64,000 nucleotides of DNA from Ardenticatenaceae bacterium (lineage in GTDB: Bacteria > Chloroflexota > Anaerolineae > Promineifilales > Promineifilaceae), in the NCBI GenBank assembly GCA_020634455.1, contig JACKBQ010000001.1:2666001-2730000 (forward strand), read 5' to 3'. Shown in pieces: positions 1 through 7,740 of this stretch. The translations under genes were made by a program, and so were the position numbers. The notes beneath the pieces were generated by a model, which searched no databases, had not been told where the DNA came from, and saw only the letters and a list, made by a program, of their open reading frames with translations. Numbering within the stretch: the first letter of the stretch is position 1; each line of letters opens with the position of its first letter.

Positions 1-41
1 CGCGCCCTTTTTGCTTGTTTGGATTTACTGAAAAGCCGTAC

Positions 42-71
42 TTCGACTACTCATTTAGCCTGCGCTAAAAT
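42..71 (+). promoter_or_regulatory. Predicted leaderless promoter of mtaB
   Basis: A -35-like TTCGAC (42-47) and a -10 TAAAAT (66-71) are separated by 18 bp. The ATG of mtaB lies 6 nt after the -10 box, so the transcript would start at or next to the start codon and there is no room for a Shine-Dalgarno site. Confidence 0.45.
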
Positions 72-77
72 GGGGGC

Positions 78-1400
78 ATGAAAGTATTCCTCAACAGCAT
101 CGGCTGCCGCCTGAACCAAAGCGAAATCGAGACAATGGCTCGCCAGCTCTTGGCCGCCGGGCATGAGATTGTGACGGAGGCAACCGAAGCCGACAAAGTC
201 ATCATCAACACCTGCGCCGTCACCGCTGAAGCCGCCCGCGACGCCCGCAGCCAAACCCGCCGCATCCACCGCAACAACCCAAACGCCGAAATTGTGCTCA
301 CCGGCTGCTACGCCACCATTGCGCCAGATGAACTGGCACAGGTGCAAGGCGCAGGGCGCGTAGTGGTAAACCAGCAAAAAGCGCAGCTGGTGCAAATGCT
401 GGACCCCAAAGCACGCATCGAACTGCCCGTGTTTGACCAGGAACCGGTGCTGCGCGAATTTTTGGCGGGCAGCCTGGGAGCCAACACCCGCGCCTTCATC
501 AAAGTGCAGGATGGCTGCGACAATAAATGCACCTTTTGCGTCACTACGGTGGCGCGGGGCGCAGGGCAAAGCCGCCACCTGGGGGATGTGGTGGCCGAGA
601 TTCAGGCGCTGGCGACCGCAGGCTACCAGGAAGCGGTGCTGACGGGCGTACATTTGGGCAGCTACGGCCACGATTTTGGCAACCAAACAGGCTTGCGCGA
701 TTTGGTGCAGGCAATTTTGCAGCACACGGACATCCCCCGGCTGCGCCTCTCGTCGCTGGAGCCGTGGGATTTAGCGCCACACTTTTTTACCCTGTGGGAC
801 AACCCGCGCTTGCTGCCGCATTTGCACATGCCGCTGCAATCGGGCAGTGACAAAATCCTGAAGCGGATGGCGCGGCGCACCAGCCAGGCCAATTTCCGCG
901 AGCTAACAGAGACCGCCCGCAGTCAGATTCCTGACCTGAATTTGAGTACGGACATCATCGTGGGCTTTCCAGGTGAAACGGAAGCTGATTTTGCGGAGAG
1001 TTTGGCTTTTGTGGAGGAGATCAACTTTTCCCGATTGCATGTGTTTGGCTATAGTCCGCGCCCGGAAACGGCCGCTTCTCAATTCCCCAACCAAATCAAC
1101 GGCAAAGTTAAAAAAGAGCGCACCCGCCGCATGATTGAGCTGGGACACCGACTGAGCCTTGATTTTCACCAACGGTTTGTGGGACAAACGCTCAGCGTGC
1201 TGTGGGAAAGTACCGTGGGGGCCGACAACGGCGGTCTGCGCTGGGTAGGCTACACCGATAACTACATCCGCGTCCAGGCCAACGGCCCCGCCGACCTGTT
1301 CAACCGCATCACCCCCACCAAAATTGTGGAAGCTACCCCAGACAGCGTGGCTGGCTTACTGCGAGAAGCGGTTTCTGTGCCAAGGCAAGCCTCAATTTGA
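78..1400 (+). CDS. mtaB: tRNA (t6A37 C2)-methylthiotransferase MtaB
   Basis: Radical SAM methylthiotransferase of 440 aa that adds a methylthio group to N6-threonylcarbamoyladenosine at position 37 of ANN-decoding tRNAs. The N-terminal UPF0004 domain supplies three cysteines for the auxiliary 4Fe-4S cluster (C10, C46, C77). The radical SAM motif CDNKCTFC supplies C147, C151 and C154. Motifs LTGVHLGSYG and STDIIVGFPGE are typical of the family, and the end of the protein corresponds to the TRAM-like region. The hallmark GCRLNQSE sequence favours MtaB over MiaB or RimO. It is the first gene in the window and appears to be monocistronic, with a predicted leaderless promoter. Confidence 0.93.
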   Translation: MKVFLNSIGCRLNQSEIETMARQLLAAGHEIVTEATEADKVIINTCAVTAEAARDARSQTRRIHRNNPNAEIVLTGCYATIAPDELAQVQGAGRVVVNQQKAQLVQMLDPKARIELPVFDQEPVLREFLAGSLGANTRAFIKVQDGCDNKCTFCVTTVARGAGQSRHLGDVVAEIQALATAGYQEAVLTGVHLGSYGHDFGNQTGLRDLVQAILQHTDIPRLRLSSLEPWDLAPHFFTLWDNPRLLPHLHMPLQSGSDKILKRMARRTSQANFRELTETARSQIPDLNLSTDIIVGFPGETEADFAESLAFVEEINFSRLHVFGYSPRPETAASQFPNQINGKVKKERTRRMIELGHRLSLDFHQRFVGQTLSVLWESTVGADNGGLRWVGYTDNYIRVQANGPADLFNRITPTKIVEATPDSVAGLLREAVSVPRQASI

Positions 1401-1408
1401 AAAATAAA

Positions 1409-1456
1409 AAATTGGACACGGATGGTACGTCTACATTTATCCGTATCCCGTTTTTA
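1409..1456. repeat. Imperfect intergenic palindrome (GGACACGGAT family)
   Basis: Just after mtaB, GGACACGGATGG is followed by ATCCGTATCCC, giving an imperfect hairpin. The same words recur at 12787-12861, so this is probably a degraded member of that repeat family. Confidence 0.4.
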
Positions 1457-1494
1457 TGGCAATATTGCCAGTTTCAGCGTGACTCGCTCTCCAT

Positions 1495-2298
1495 TTAATC
1501 TACCAGATGAATACCCGCCTCGTTGAGACGTTCGTGAACCAGCGCCAGCAGGCGCGGGAGCATCTCTGCCCCCATCGCATATTTGGCTTTACCTACCAGC
1601 GTCAGCTCCGTTTGCTGTCCGATCGCGCCAGATTTGCTGATGATTTGCCACGGCTCCAGTAAATTAGGCAAGATGAGTACCGCTTCCTTACCCAGTTCTT
1701 CCAAAATGGGCAGTGCCCGGCTCAAATCGTCGGCATCCAGCTTGATGGTGATGGTGGCGGGGGAAAAACGGCCGCGACTAAAGTTGCGCACAATTCGGAT
1801 TTCGCCGTTGGGCACCACGAACAGTTCGCCGCTGCGGGCGCGCAGGGTGGTTGTGCGCAAATTCACCGTTTCCACGACCCCCTCGTTGCCCAAAATTTCT
1901 ATCTTTTCCCCCACGTCAAAGGTGTCTTCAAACAGAAAGCCAATGCCAGTGAGGTAGTCACTAACCAACGGCCGTGCGCCCAAACCAAATGCGGCCGTAA
2001 ATAAACCGACTATCCACACCAGCGTTTCCCCGCTCACAAACAAACTGAGGCTGAGCAGAACGGCCGTTACCATTGCCAAAAATGTAATTGCACTTGCGGC
2101 TAAACTGATAAGCGTCTTTTGCCGATCTGGACGCAATTCATGCCGCTGGCTAGCCACTTTGCCAATGCGCAGCAACCGTCCCGATAACCGCCGAGACAAG
2201 CGGTGCACAAGATAAGCCAGCAAAAAATATGTGGTGATGCGTAGCACGTAACTCCACCATATCTCAGCATTCCAAATTGTTACTAATTGTTCCCACAT
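1495..2298 (-). CDS. Small-conductance mechanosensitive channel (MscS family)
   Basis: Membrane channel of 267 aa that would open under membrane tension and release solutes during osmotic downshock. The first half has hydrophobic helices near residues 13-31, 60-80 and 85-105. They are followed by the MscS pore and beta domain, including RPLVSDYLTGIGFLFED, FDVGEKIEILGNEG and a VPNGEI motif. The start at 2298 is chosen because GGAGG (2304-2308 on the plus strand as CCTCC) lies 5 nt upstream; an in-frame ATG four codons earlier would overlap that site. The protein is of the minimal MscS size. It is divergent from the leuS leader. Confidence 0.85.
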   Translation of the reverse strand: MWEQLVTIWNAEIWWSYVLRITTYFLLAYLVHRLSRRLSGRLLRIGKVASQRHELRPDRQKTLISLAASAITFLAMVTAVLLSLSLFVSGETLVWIVGLFTAAFGLGARPLVSDYLTGIGFLFEDTFDVGEKIEILGNEGVVETVNLRTTTLRARSGELFVVPNGEIRIVRNFSRGRFSPATITIKLDADDLSRALPILEELGKEAVLILPNLLEPWQIISKSGAIGQQTELTLVGKAKYAMGAEMLPRLLALVHERLNEAGIHLVD

Positions 2299-2361
2299 AA
2301 ACGCCTCCAAACCATGATTCTACCATCTTCTGCGACCAGAAAAATGCCAGTTGACGGATTG

Positions 2362-2390
2362 TTGACCCTATGCTAACCTGTCGTTACCTA
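2362..2390 (+). promoter_or_regulatory. Possible promoter of the leuS leader
   Basis: TTGACC (2362-2367) and TACCTA (2385-2390) are 17 bp apart, just before a short leucine-rich reading frame. The -10 match is weak. A second TTGAC box starts at 2351. Confidence 0.3.
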
Positions 2391-2404
2391 ATTCGGAAAC
2401 CTGT

Positions 2405-2500
2405 ATGATGATGAATCAAATGCTTCGCCAACGATTATTACAGAACTTGCAGTTACGCAACTGCAATTCTTTGGCGTTGCCGCAGCAGCTTGTGAGGTGA
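2405..2500 (+). CDS. Leucine-rich leader peptide upstream of leuS
   Basis: A 31-codon reading frame with 8 leucines, beginning ATG ATG ATG. The leucine codons are TTA, TTG or CTT, including a TTA TTA pair at codons 11-12, whereas nearby genes mostly use CTG. It is followed 31 nt later by a strong intrinsic terminator and then, about 300 bp on, by leuS. This is the layout of transcription attenuation, where ribosome stalling at leucine codons prevents termination. Nucleotides around 2485-2494 can pair with the 5' arm of the terminator, giving a possible antiterminator. No clear Shine-Dalgarno site is seen before the ATGs. The assignment is inferred from composition and position, not homology. 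Confidence 0.55.
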   Translation: MMMNQMLRQRLLQNLQLRNCNSLALPQQLVR

Positions 2501-2531
2501 ATTAGGACGGAAACCGTTTCTAGCAATTTTT

Positions 2532-2565
2532 AGCCACAGGTGCCTCGGCCCTGTGGCTTTTTTGT
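2532..2565 (+). terminator. Intrinsic terminator (attenuator) before leuS
   Basis: AGCCACAGG (2532-2540) pairs with CCTGTGGCT (2550-2558) across a 9-nt loop and is followed by a T-rich run. It ends the leader that contains the leucine-rich peptide and lies 300 bp before leuS, so termination here would reduce leuS transcription. Confidence 0.75.
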
Positions 2566-2573
2566 TTTTTAGG

Positions 2574-2622
2574 TTGCACAGAGTTACACAGAGAAGGCAC
2601 GGAGTTTCACAGAGAGTTAGGA
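2574..2622. repeat. CACAGAG-type intergenic repeat
   Basis: Several near copies of the unit CACAGAG or CACGGAG follow one another between the attenuator and leuS. A related sequence sits in frame inside the metallo-hydrolase gene near 31258-31304. Confidence 0.5.
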
Positions 2623-2644
2623 ATCATTTGAATCCTGGTCTGTC

Positions 2645-2664
2645 ATTCCTGCGCAGGCGGGAAT
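2645..2664. repeat. Short ATTCC...GGGAAT palindrome
   Basis: ATTCCTGCGCAGGCGGGAAT is a short imperfect palindrome of the widespread ATTCC-N-GGAAT kind that recurs between genes in many bacteria. Only one copy is seen in this window. Confidence 0.4.
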
Positions 2665-2742
2665 CCATTCTTTTCTTTTAGAAAAACCTGATGAAAATTG
2701 GATTTGTCATGACCAAAAATTGGAGCCTCTTATTGTTAACAA

Positions 2743-2808
2743 GCCCGACAGCAGCGCCGGTTCTTGCCGGTTAGCAGGGCGTGCCTGAGCGCCTTGCTGC
2801 TGTCGGGC
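2743..2808 (+). other. Long-stem structured element upstream of leuS
   Basis: GCCCGACAGCAGC (2743-2755) pairs perfectly with GCTGCTGTCGGGC (2796-2808). Inside this stem lies a small CCGG/CCGG hairpin. It ends 62 nt before the leuS start. It could be a mobile palindrome or a second RNA switch in the leuS 5' region; no matching class is recognised. Confidence 0.45.
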
Positions 2809-2870
2809 AGCTTAGGGCGGTTCAGGGGTTAGCAAACTGAAGTTGAGCAATTACAAATTAAGAGGACAAA

Positions 2871-5390
2871 ATGACAAAACAACCAAAATACAATCATACG
2901 GCCGTTGAGCAAAAGTGGCGGCCGATTTGGGCAGCGCAAAACCTGTACCAGACGGGCGATGACCCTAACAAGCCGGATATCTACATTCTGGACTTCTTTC
3001 CGTACCCGTCCGGGGCGGGGCTGTCAGTGGGGCATGCCCGCAATTACGTGCCGACCTGCATTGCCACGCGCTACAAGCGGATGCAAGGGTTCAACGTGCT
3101 GCACCCGATGGGCTGGGATGCGTTTGGCCTGCCCGCCGAAAATTACGCCATCCAGCACCAGATTCATCCCCGCGAAAGCACCAAACTGTTTGCCGACACC
3201 TATCGGCGGCAGATGCAGGCGATGGAATGCGCCTATGATTGGTCGCGGGAAATCAACTCCACCTATCCGAATTATTACAAATGGACGCAATGGTTTTTCC
3301 TGCTGCTGCACCGGCGGGGGCTGGCGTACCGGGCGCTGGGCAGCCAATGGTGGTGCCCCACCTGCCAGACCATCCTGGCCAATGAGCAGGTGGAGCAGGG
3401 GCGGTGCTGGCGCTGCGACAGCGAAGTGACCAAGAAGGAGCTGGCGCAGTGGTATTTCAAAATCACTGCGTACGCAGACCGGCTGCTGGCCGACCTGGAC
3501 ACTCTGAACTGGCCAGAAAAGATCAAGGCGATGCAGCGTAACTGGATCGGCCGTTCTGAAGGCACTGAGGTTGTGTTTGAAATTGAAAATCAGCAGATTT
3601 CGCAGATTGCAAAGATTAAAACAAAATCGGGAAAATCTGCGCAATCTGTTGATGAAAAGTTTGAAATTCGGACGTTTACGACGCGGGTGGATACGCTGTT
3701 TGGGGTGACGTTTATTGCCATCGCGCCGGAGCATCCACTGGTTGGGCAGATTGTGGGTGAGGGGCAGAAGACGGCCGTTTCCCACTACATCGAGCAAGCC
3801 AAACGCAAATCAGAAATTGAGCGGAGTTCCACCGAAAAAGTGCAGACGGGTGTCTTCACCGGGACCTACGCCATGCATCCGCTGACGGGTGAGCCCATGC
3901 CGATTTGGGTGGCAGATTACGTGCTGCCTGGCTACGGCAGCGGCGCGGTGATGGGCGTGCCCGCCCACGACAGTCGCGACTTCGCCTTTGCCCAGACCTA
4001 CGATCTGCCCATTGTGCCAGTAATTGAATCTGTAGATGAAGCTGTGGTAGAAGACTGTTTTGCAGGATACGGCCGTCTCATCAAATCCGCCCAGTTCACC
4101 GGACAAACTTCACAGGAGGCGATGGCGGCGATTACGGCCGTTCTGCAAACTCAGGGCCAGGGACAGCCGCAAGTTACCTACAAACTGCGCGACTGGCTGA
4201 TTTCGCGGCAGCGGTACTGGGGCGCGCCGATTCCCATCGTGCACTGCCCGGATTGTGGCCCGGTGCCTGTGCCGGAAGATCAACTGCCCATCCTGCTGCC
4301 GGAGACGGACAATTTTGCCCCTGCGGGAGACGGCCATTCCCCCCTGGCCCACATTCACGATTGGGTCAACACGAGCTGTCCGCAGTGCGGCGGCCCCGCC
4401 CAGCGGGAAACCGACACGATGGACGGCTTTGCCTGCTCTTCGTGGTACTTTCTGCGTTTTGCCAACCCGCAGTACGAAGACGGCCCGTTTGACCCGGCGG
4501 CGGTGCAGCGCTGGCTGCCGGTGGACACCTACGTCGGTGGCGCGGAACATGCGGTGCTGCACCTGCTGTACGCCCGCTTTTGGACCAAGGTGATGGCCGA
4601 TGCCGGGCTGATTGATTTTGTGGAACCATTCACCGAACTGCGCAACCAGGGCGTGCTGTCGTCGCCGGAAGACGGCCGTCGCATGTCCAAATCGCGTGGC
4701 AACGTGATTACGCCTGATGAAGTTATCGCCAAACACGGCACCGACGCGCTGCGGCTGAACGTGGTTTTCCTGGGGCCGTTCGACGCGGATGTGACCTGGG
4801 ACGAAGGCGGCATTCGCGGCATGACGCGTTTTGTGGAGCGATTTTGGAATCTGGCGCAGAAAAAAGTTAACGCAGAGGCGCAGAGGTGCGGAGATGTGAC
4901 AGCAGAGGCAGAATTTGAGCGCATGCAGCACAAAATCATCAAGCGGATGACGCAGGAGATGGAGGATTTTCGGTTTAATACGGCCGTTGCTGGCCTGATG
5001 GAATACCTGAACAGCCTGTACGATTTTCGCAACGAGGCAATTAGCCAAGCCGCTTGGCGGGATGCCATTGGCACGATGGCCCGGCTGCTGGCCCCCATTG
5101 CCCCGTTCATTGCTGAAGAGGTGTGGTGCACGGTGCTGGGGAACAGCGAGTCAGTGCATCGGCAAGATTGGCCCAGCTACGATGAGGCGCTGACGCAGAA
5201 TGACGAGGTCACTATCGTGGTGCAGGTGAATGGCAAGGTGCGCGACCGCATAACGGTGGCGGCGGATGCAAGCGTGGAATTTGTGCAGGAAACGGCCGTA
5301 ACCCAACCCAACGTCCAAACCCACATCAACGGCCAACCCATCCGCAGAATCATTGTGGTGCCGCAAAAACTGGTGAATATTGTGGTGTAA
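2871..5390 (+). CDS. leuS: Leucyl-tRNA synthetase
   Basis: Class I synthetase of 839 aa that charges tRNA-Leu. The HIGH-type signature is PYPSGAGLSVGHARNY (VGHA at 53-56), the KMSKS motif is RRMSKSRGN near 603-610, and the zinc-type cysteine motifs CPTC/CWRC lie near 163-185. The CP1 editing domain occupies roughly residues 225-420. An AGAGGA site 4 nt before the ATG supports the start. Two stretches look like repeat DNA absorbed in frame. Residues about 241-262 match an intergenic palindrome found at 42684 and 49840, and residues about 664-678 resemble a CGCAGAGG repeat. Upstream lie a leucine-rich leader and an attenuator. Confidence 0.97.
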   Translation: MTKQPKYNHTAVEQKWRPIWAAQNLYQTGDDPNKPDIYILDFFPYPSGAGLSVGHARNYVPTCIATRYKRMQGFNVLHPMGWDAFGLPAENYAIQHQIHPRESTKLFADTYRRQMQAMECAYDWSREINSTYPNYYKWTQWFFLLLHRRGLAYRALGSQWWCPTCQTILANEQVEQGRCWRCDSEVTKKELAQWYFKITAYADRLLADLDTLNWPEKIKAMQRNWIGRSEGTEVVFEIENQQISQIAKIKTKSGKSAQSVDEKFEIRTFTTRVDTLFGVTFIAIAPEHPLVGQIVGEGQKTAVSHYIEQAKRKSEIERSSTEKVQTGVFTGTYAMHPLTGEPMPIWVADYVLPGYGSGAVMGVPAHDSRDFAFAQTYDLPIVPVIESVDEAVVEDCFAGYGRLIKSAQFTGQTSQEAMAAITAVLQTQGQGQPQVTYKLRDWLISRQRYWGAPIPIVHCPDCGPVPVPEDQLPILLPETDNFAPAGDGHSPLAHIHDWVNTSCPQCGGPAQRETDTMDGFACSSWYFLRFANPQYEDGPFDPAAVQRWLPVDTYVGGAEHAVLHLLYARFWTKVMADAGLIDFVEPFTELRNQGVLSSPEDGRRMSKSRGNVITPDEVIAKHGTDALRLNVVFLGPFDADVTWDEGGIRGMTRFVERFWNLAQKKVNAEAQRCGDVTAEAEFERMQHKIIKRMTQEMEDFRFNTAVAGLMEYLNSLYDFRNEAISQAAWRDAIGTMARLLAPIAPFIAEEVWCTVLGNSESVHRQDWPSYDEALTQNDEVTIVVQVNGKVRDRITVAADASVEFVQETAVTQPNVQTHINGQPIRRIIVVPQKLVNIVV
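3591..3657. repeat. Intergenic palindrome embedded in frame within leuS
   Basis: CAGATTTCGCAGATT and AAAATCTGCGCAATCTG form the two arms of an imperfect palindrome. The same arms occur between genes at 42684-42735 and 49840-49909. Here the element is read through and gives a Lys/Ser/Gln-rich insert of about 22 residues near the start of the editing domain. Confidence 0.7.
4862..4894. repeat. CGCAGAGG-type repeat within leuS
   Basis: The stretch containing AACGCAGAGGCGCAGAGG resembles a common intergenic repeat and encodes residues such as NAEAQRCGD, just before the tRNA-binding domain. No identical intergenic copy is present in this window, so this is less certain than the other embedded repeat. 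Confidence 0.4.
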
Positions 5391-5401
5391 GCTGGTGTAT
5401 T

Positions 5402-5436
5402 AAGATTGGCCTAATCTCCAAGATTGGGCCAATCTT
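5402..5436. terminator. Inverted repeat between convergent leuS and LysM gene
   Basis: AAGATTGGCC (5402-5411) pairs with GGCCAATCTT (5427-5436). It lies between two convergent genes and could stop transcription in both directions, although the U-tract is short. The same words recur at 19492-19527. Confidence 0.45.
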
Positions 5437-5446
5437 TCAACAATTT

Positions 5447-5905
5447 CTAAGGGATGCAGAGCATTTGCCCCGCGTAGATGAAGTTCAGGTTGTAAATGCC
5501 GTTGGCTTCGGCAATGGCGTAGGGGCTACGGCCGTACCAAATGCCCAGGTTGATTAAATTTTCCCCATACTGTACCGTGTGGTAATAGCGGCAGTAATTT
5601 TGGGGCGGTGGGGGTGGCGGTGGAGCTGGTGCCGGGTGATAGTACGGAATAAAAAGAACGGTTCCGTAATAAATCAGGTTTGGGTTCACAATGTGCGGAT
5701 TGGCTACCAGCAAATCCTGGACGGTTACGCCATAGTTGTAAGCGATGAGCGATAACGTTTCACCATAGCGAACTGTGTGGTAGACGCCATTGCTTTCTGC
5801 GGGCGCAGCATGAGCCGGAGATGCCATCGCGCTGAGCAGCAAAGTAAAAAAGAGCAGCAAGACCGCTATTCTGCGAAATGAAGAAGATAGTACACCTTTT
5901 TTCAT
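5447..5905 (-). CDS. Secreted protein with two LysM domains
   Basis: Exported 152-aa protein with a signal peptide (about residues 1-33, hydrophobic core AVLLLFFTLLLSAM). The first LysM domain (about 42-87) begins YHTVRYGETLSLIAYNYGV and a second (about 107-152) begins YHTVQYGENL. A proline-rich linker joins them. LysM domains bind N-acetylglucosamine polymers such as peptidoglycan. No catalytic domain is present, so it is likely a cell-wall-associated binding protein. AGGAGG sits 7 nt before the ATG. A second LysM protein with a membrane anchor is encoded at 42765-43442. Confidence 0.8.
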   Translation of the reverse strand: MKKGVLSSSFRRIAVLLLFFTLLLSAMASPAHAAPAESNGVYHTVRYGETLSLIAYNYGVTVQDLLVANPHIVNPNLIYYGTVLFIPYYHPAPAPPPPPPPQNYCRYYHTVQYGENLINLGIWYGRSPYAIAEANGIYNLNFIYAGQMLCIP

Positions 5906-6021
5906 GGGGAAGACCTCCTGTGGTCATGGCAGAACATGTTTCGCCAAAATTAACATAAAAGCCTGTGCGCACTATAGCATACTCCTCCCTCCACTGGCAA
6001 TATGGCAAAATTGGGCCTTGA

Positions 6022-6060
6022 ACAAACAAAAAGCGCCTTGAACAAAAATGTCCAAAGCGC
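6022..6060 (-). terminator. Intrinsic terminator of efp
   Basis: Read on the minus strand, GCGC-TTTGGAC and GTTCAAG-GCGC form a hairpin (6033-6060) followed by TTTTTGTTT (6022-6032). It lies 34 nt downstream of the efp stop codon. Confidence 0.7.
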
Positions 6061-6093
6061 ATCATTTAGCTTATTCAATTTGGAAGAGGCTGA

Positions 6094-6651
6094 TTACACG
6101 CGGGTAATGTACTCGCGAGAATCCGTGTTTACCCGAATTTTGTCGCCAATGTTCACAAACAGTGGGGTTTTTACTTTCAGGCCAGTGCTGGTAATCACTT
6201 CTTTGGTTGCCCCAGTCGCCGTGTCGCCAGCGACTGCATTTTCGGCTTCCACAATTTCAAAATCCATCGTTTTGGGCAGAATGTAGTCCAATACCTCGCC
6301 TTCATACATCAGCAGTTCCAGTTCCATATTGTCCAGCAAGAACTCTTTATCATCTTCCAGAACATGGTGATTTACCTGCTTTTGCTCGTAAGAGTCTGTA
6401 TTCATGAAAACATAGAAAGTGCCATCATCATACAAATATTGGAAATTCTGCTTGTCCAGGCGAATATCTTCTACGCGGTCACCAGAGGTAAACGTAATTT
6501 GGAAGTTAGACCCGGAGCGCAAATCGCGCACGCTAACGCGAATGGTGGCTTTACCGCGTCCCGGTTTGCTGTGGCTATATTCAGTTACTTTATAAAGGTT
6601 GCCGTCCTGGGTAAAGCTTACCCCGCGACGCAGCTGATTGACATCGATCAT
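6094..6651 (-). CDS. efp: Translation elongation factor P
   Basis: EF-P of 185 aa, which binds between the P and E sites of the ribosome and relieves stalling at polyproline stretches. All three domains are present: KOW-like N-terminus (1-62), central OB domain (63-127) and C-terminal OB domain (128-185), ending in the typical GDKIRVNTDSREYITRV. The loop that carries the modified residue reads SKPGRGKA, so the tip residue is Arg32 where E. coli has Lys34. A Shine-Dalgarno AGGAG lies about 8 nt upstream. It has its own terminator and appears to be monocistronic. Confidence 0.96.
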   Translation of the reverse strand: MIDVNQLRRGVSFTQDGNLYKVTEYSHSKPGRGKATIRVSVRDLRSGSNFQITFTSGDRVEDIRLDKQNFQYLYDDGTFYVFMNTDSYEQKQVNHHVLEDDKEFLLDNMELELLMYEGEVLDYILPKTMDFEIVEAENAVAGDTATGATKEVITSTGLKVKTPLFVNIGDKIRVNTDSREYITRV

Positions 6652-6680
6652 GATTGGTTGCTCCTAAAATATTTTGCGGT

Positions 6681-6738
6681 TAGTGGCTGGTTGTTAATGG
6701 CTGGTTCAAGAACTAACCACTAGCAACCAGCCACTATC
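6681..6738. repeat. Palindromic intergenic repeat (AGTGGCTGGTTG family)
   Basis: AGTGGCTGGTTG at the left is mirrored by CAACCAGCCACT at the right, with internal repeats of GGCTGGTT and AACCAC between them. It lies just upstream of efp. Similar words appear at 29857-29890. Confidence 0.55.
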
Positions 6739-6844
6739 TACTAAAATTTCTCGACTGAGGAGTTTATCATAAACAGTTTGTGGTGGGTAATTTACGAATG
6801 TGCGTTTTTGTAAGAAGTTGCTGCTTGTTTTAGGCAAACTGGGC

Positions 6845-6874
6845 TTGCGCCTTTTTTTATGTTTTGAGTACAAT
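6845..6874 (+). promoter_or_regulatory. Predicted leaderless promoter of zinc-ribbon operon
   Basis: TTGCGC (6845-6850) and TACAAT (6869-6874) are separated by 18 bp. The ATG at 6883 is 8 nt after the -10 box and has no Shine-Dalgarno site. Confidence 0.5.
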
Positions 6875-6882
6875 GCGGCTGT

Positions 6883-7698
6883 ATGGATGAGTTTGCCACA
6901 GCCACCCCGGAAAATCAGATTTTATGCCACCAATGTGCAGCCGTTCTTCCCATCGAACAAGGCTCCCAATTTGTCACCTGTGAATTTTGCGGCGCGACCA
7001 ACTTTGTAGATAAAAGTGGGGCGGTGCTGCATTACGCCGTGCGGGCGACAGTGGAGGAAACGGCCGCTGCCGCTGCGCTGCGTCGTTGGATGGGCGGCAA
7101 TGCCACCGTGAAAGATTTAGACAAGAAAGCGGCGATTGAACGGCCGTCTTTCCAAATGTTCCCCATGTGGCTGATGCGTGTGAACCAGGGCAGTCAGGAG
7201 AAGGTGGTGCTTGAACCCGCCGCCGCGCTCTCCATTTTGGACATCACCGAACTGAGCATTCCCGCCTCTGACCTGGAACCGTACGACCACACGATGGACG
7301 GCGACGCCATTGTGCCCACGGTGCCCATCGAGACGGTACGCAAATGGCTGGCCAACAATCAAAAAATTGCCGCCGGGCAAATTAAAGAGAGTTCGCTGGT
7401 ACATCTGCCCCTGTTCATTTTTAAGTACAAATTTGAGGGCAGGGAATATACGGCCGTAGTCGATGCTGCCAGCAGCCAGGTTTTTGCCTCAATTTATCCA
7501 TCCAAGCGCGAAGTGCCTTACGTAGCCATCGGCTCCATTGGCTGTGCCCTCTACTTTTGCGCCGCGCTCATTCCCGCCATCAGCTTTTTCTCATTGGAGC
7601 TCAATCTGTTTGTGGGCATCTTAGTCTATATCGTCGTCGCCATTGTGCTGGCGGTGCCCATTTTTGGCATCGCCGCCTACATTTCTGCCCGCGTGTAA
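6883..7698 (+). CDS. Zinc-ribbon membrane protein, unknown function
   Basis: 271 aa. A four-cysteine zinc ribbon opens the protein (C15, C18, C33, C36). A soluble middle part follows, then two hydrophobic segments in the last 70 residues (about 205-228 and 233-262), so the ribbon and middle domain probably face the cytoplasm. It is first of three consecutive genes that each begin with a zinc ribbon. It shares with the second gene a middle-domain plan that includes LPLFIFKYKFEGREYTAVVD, comparable to YYPLWVSRYEYHKRNYQVVVD. I do not recognise a named family; such ribbon plus membrane proteins are annotated as hypothetical. Transcription probably starts at the ATG. Confidence 0.75.
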   Translation: MDEFATATPENQILCHQCAAVLPIEQGSQFVTCEFCGATNFVDKSGAVLHYAVRATVEETAAAAALRRWMGGNATVKDLDKKAAIERPSFQMFPMWLMRVNQGSQEKVVLEPAAALSILDITELSIPASDLEPYDHTMDGDAIVPTVPIETVRKWLANNQKIAAGQIKESSLVHLPLFIFKYKFEGREYTAVVDAASSQVFASIYPSKREVPYVAIGSIGCALYFCAALIPAISFFSLELNLFVGILVYIVVAIVLAVPIFGIAAYISARV

Positions 7699-7701
7699 TT
7701 T

Positions 7702-7730
7702 GTAGAGACGTTGCATTGCAACGTCTCTAC
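7702..7730. repeat. GTAGAGACGTTGCA palindrome
   Basis: GTAGAGACGTTGCA and TGCAACGTCTCTAC form a perfect palindrome around one central base. It sits between the first and second zinc-ribbon genes. A second copy lies in frame within the FAD/Fe-S oxidase gene at 13583-13620. Confidence 0.85.
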
Positions 7731-7740
7731 CGAACAACCT

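Noticed and set aside
51..725. Long minus-strand frame over mtaB
   Set aside because: It is a mirror of the GC-rich mtaB coding frame with no recognisable protein features; similar antisense frames over leuS, fabF and others were rejected for the same reason.
2300..2870. T-box riboswitch in front of leuS
   Set aside because: No sequence resembling the conserved T-box antiterminator (GGTGGNACCGCG) is present; the leucine-rich frame fits peptide-based attenuation better.
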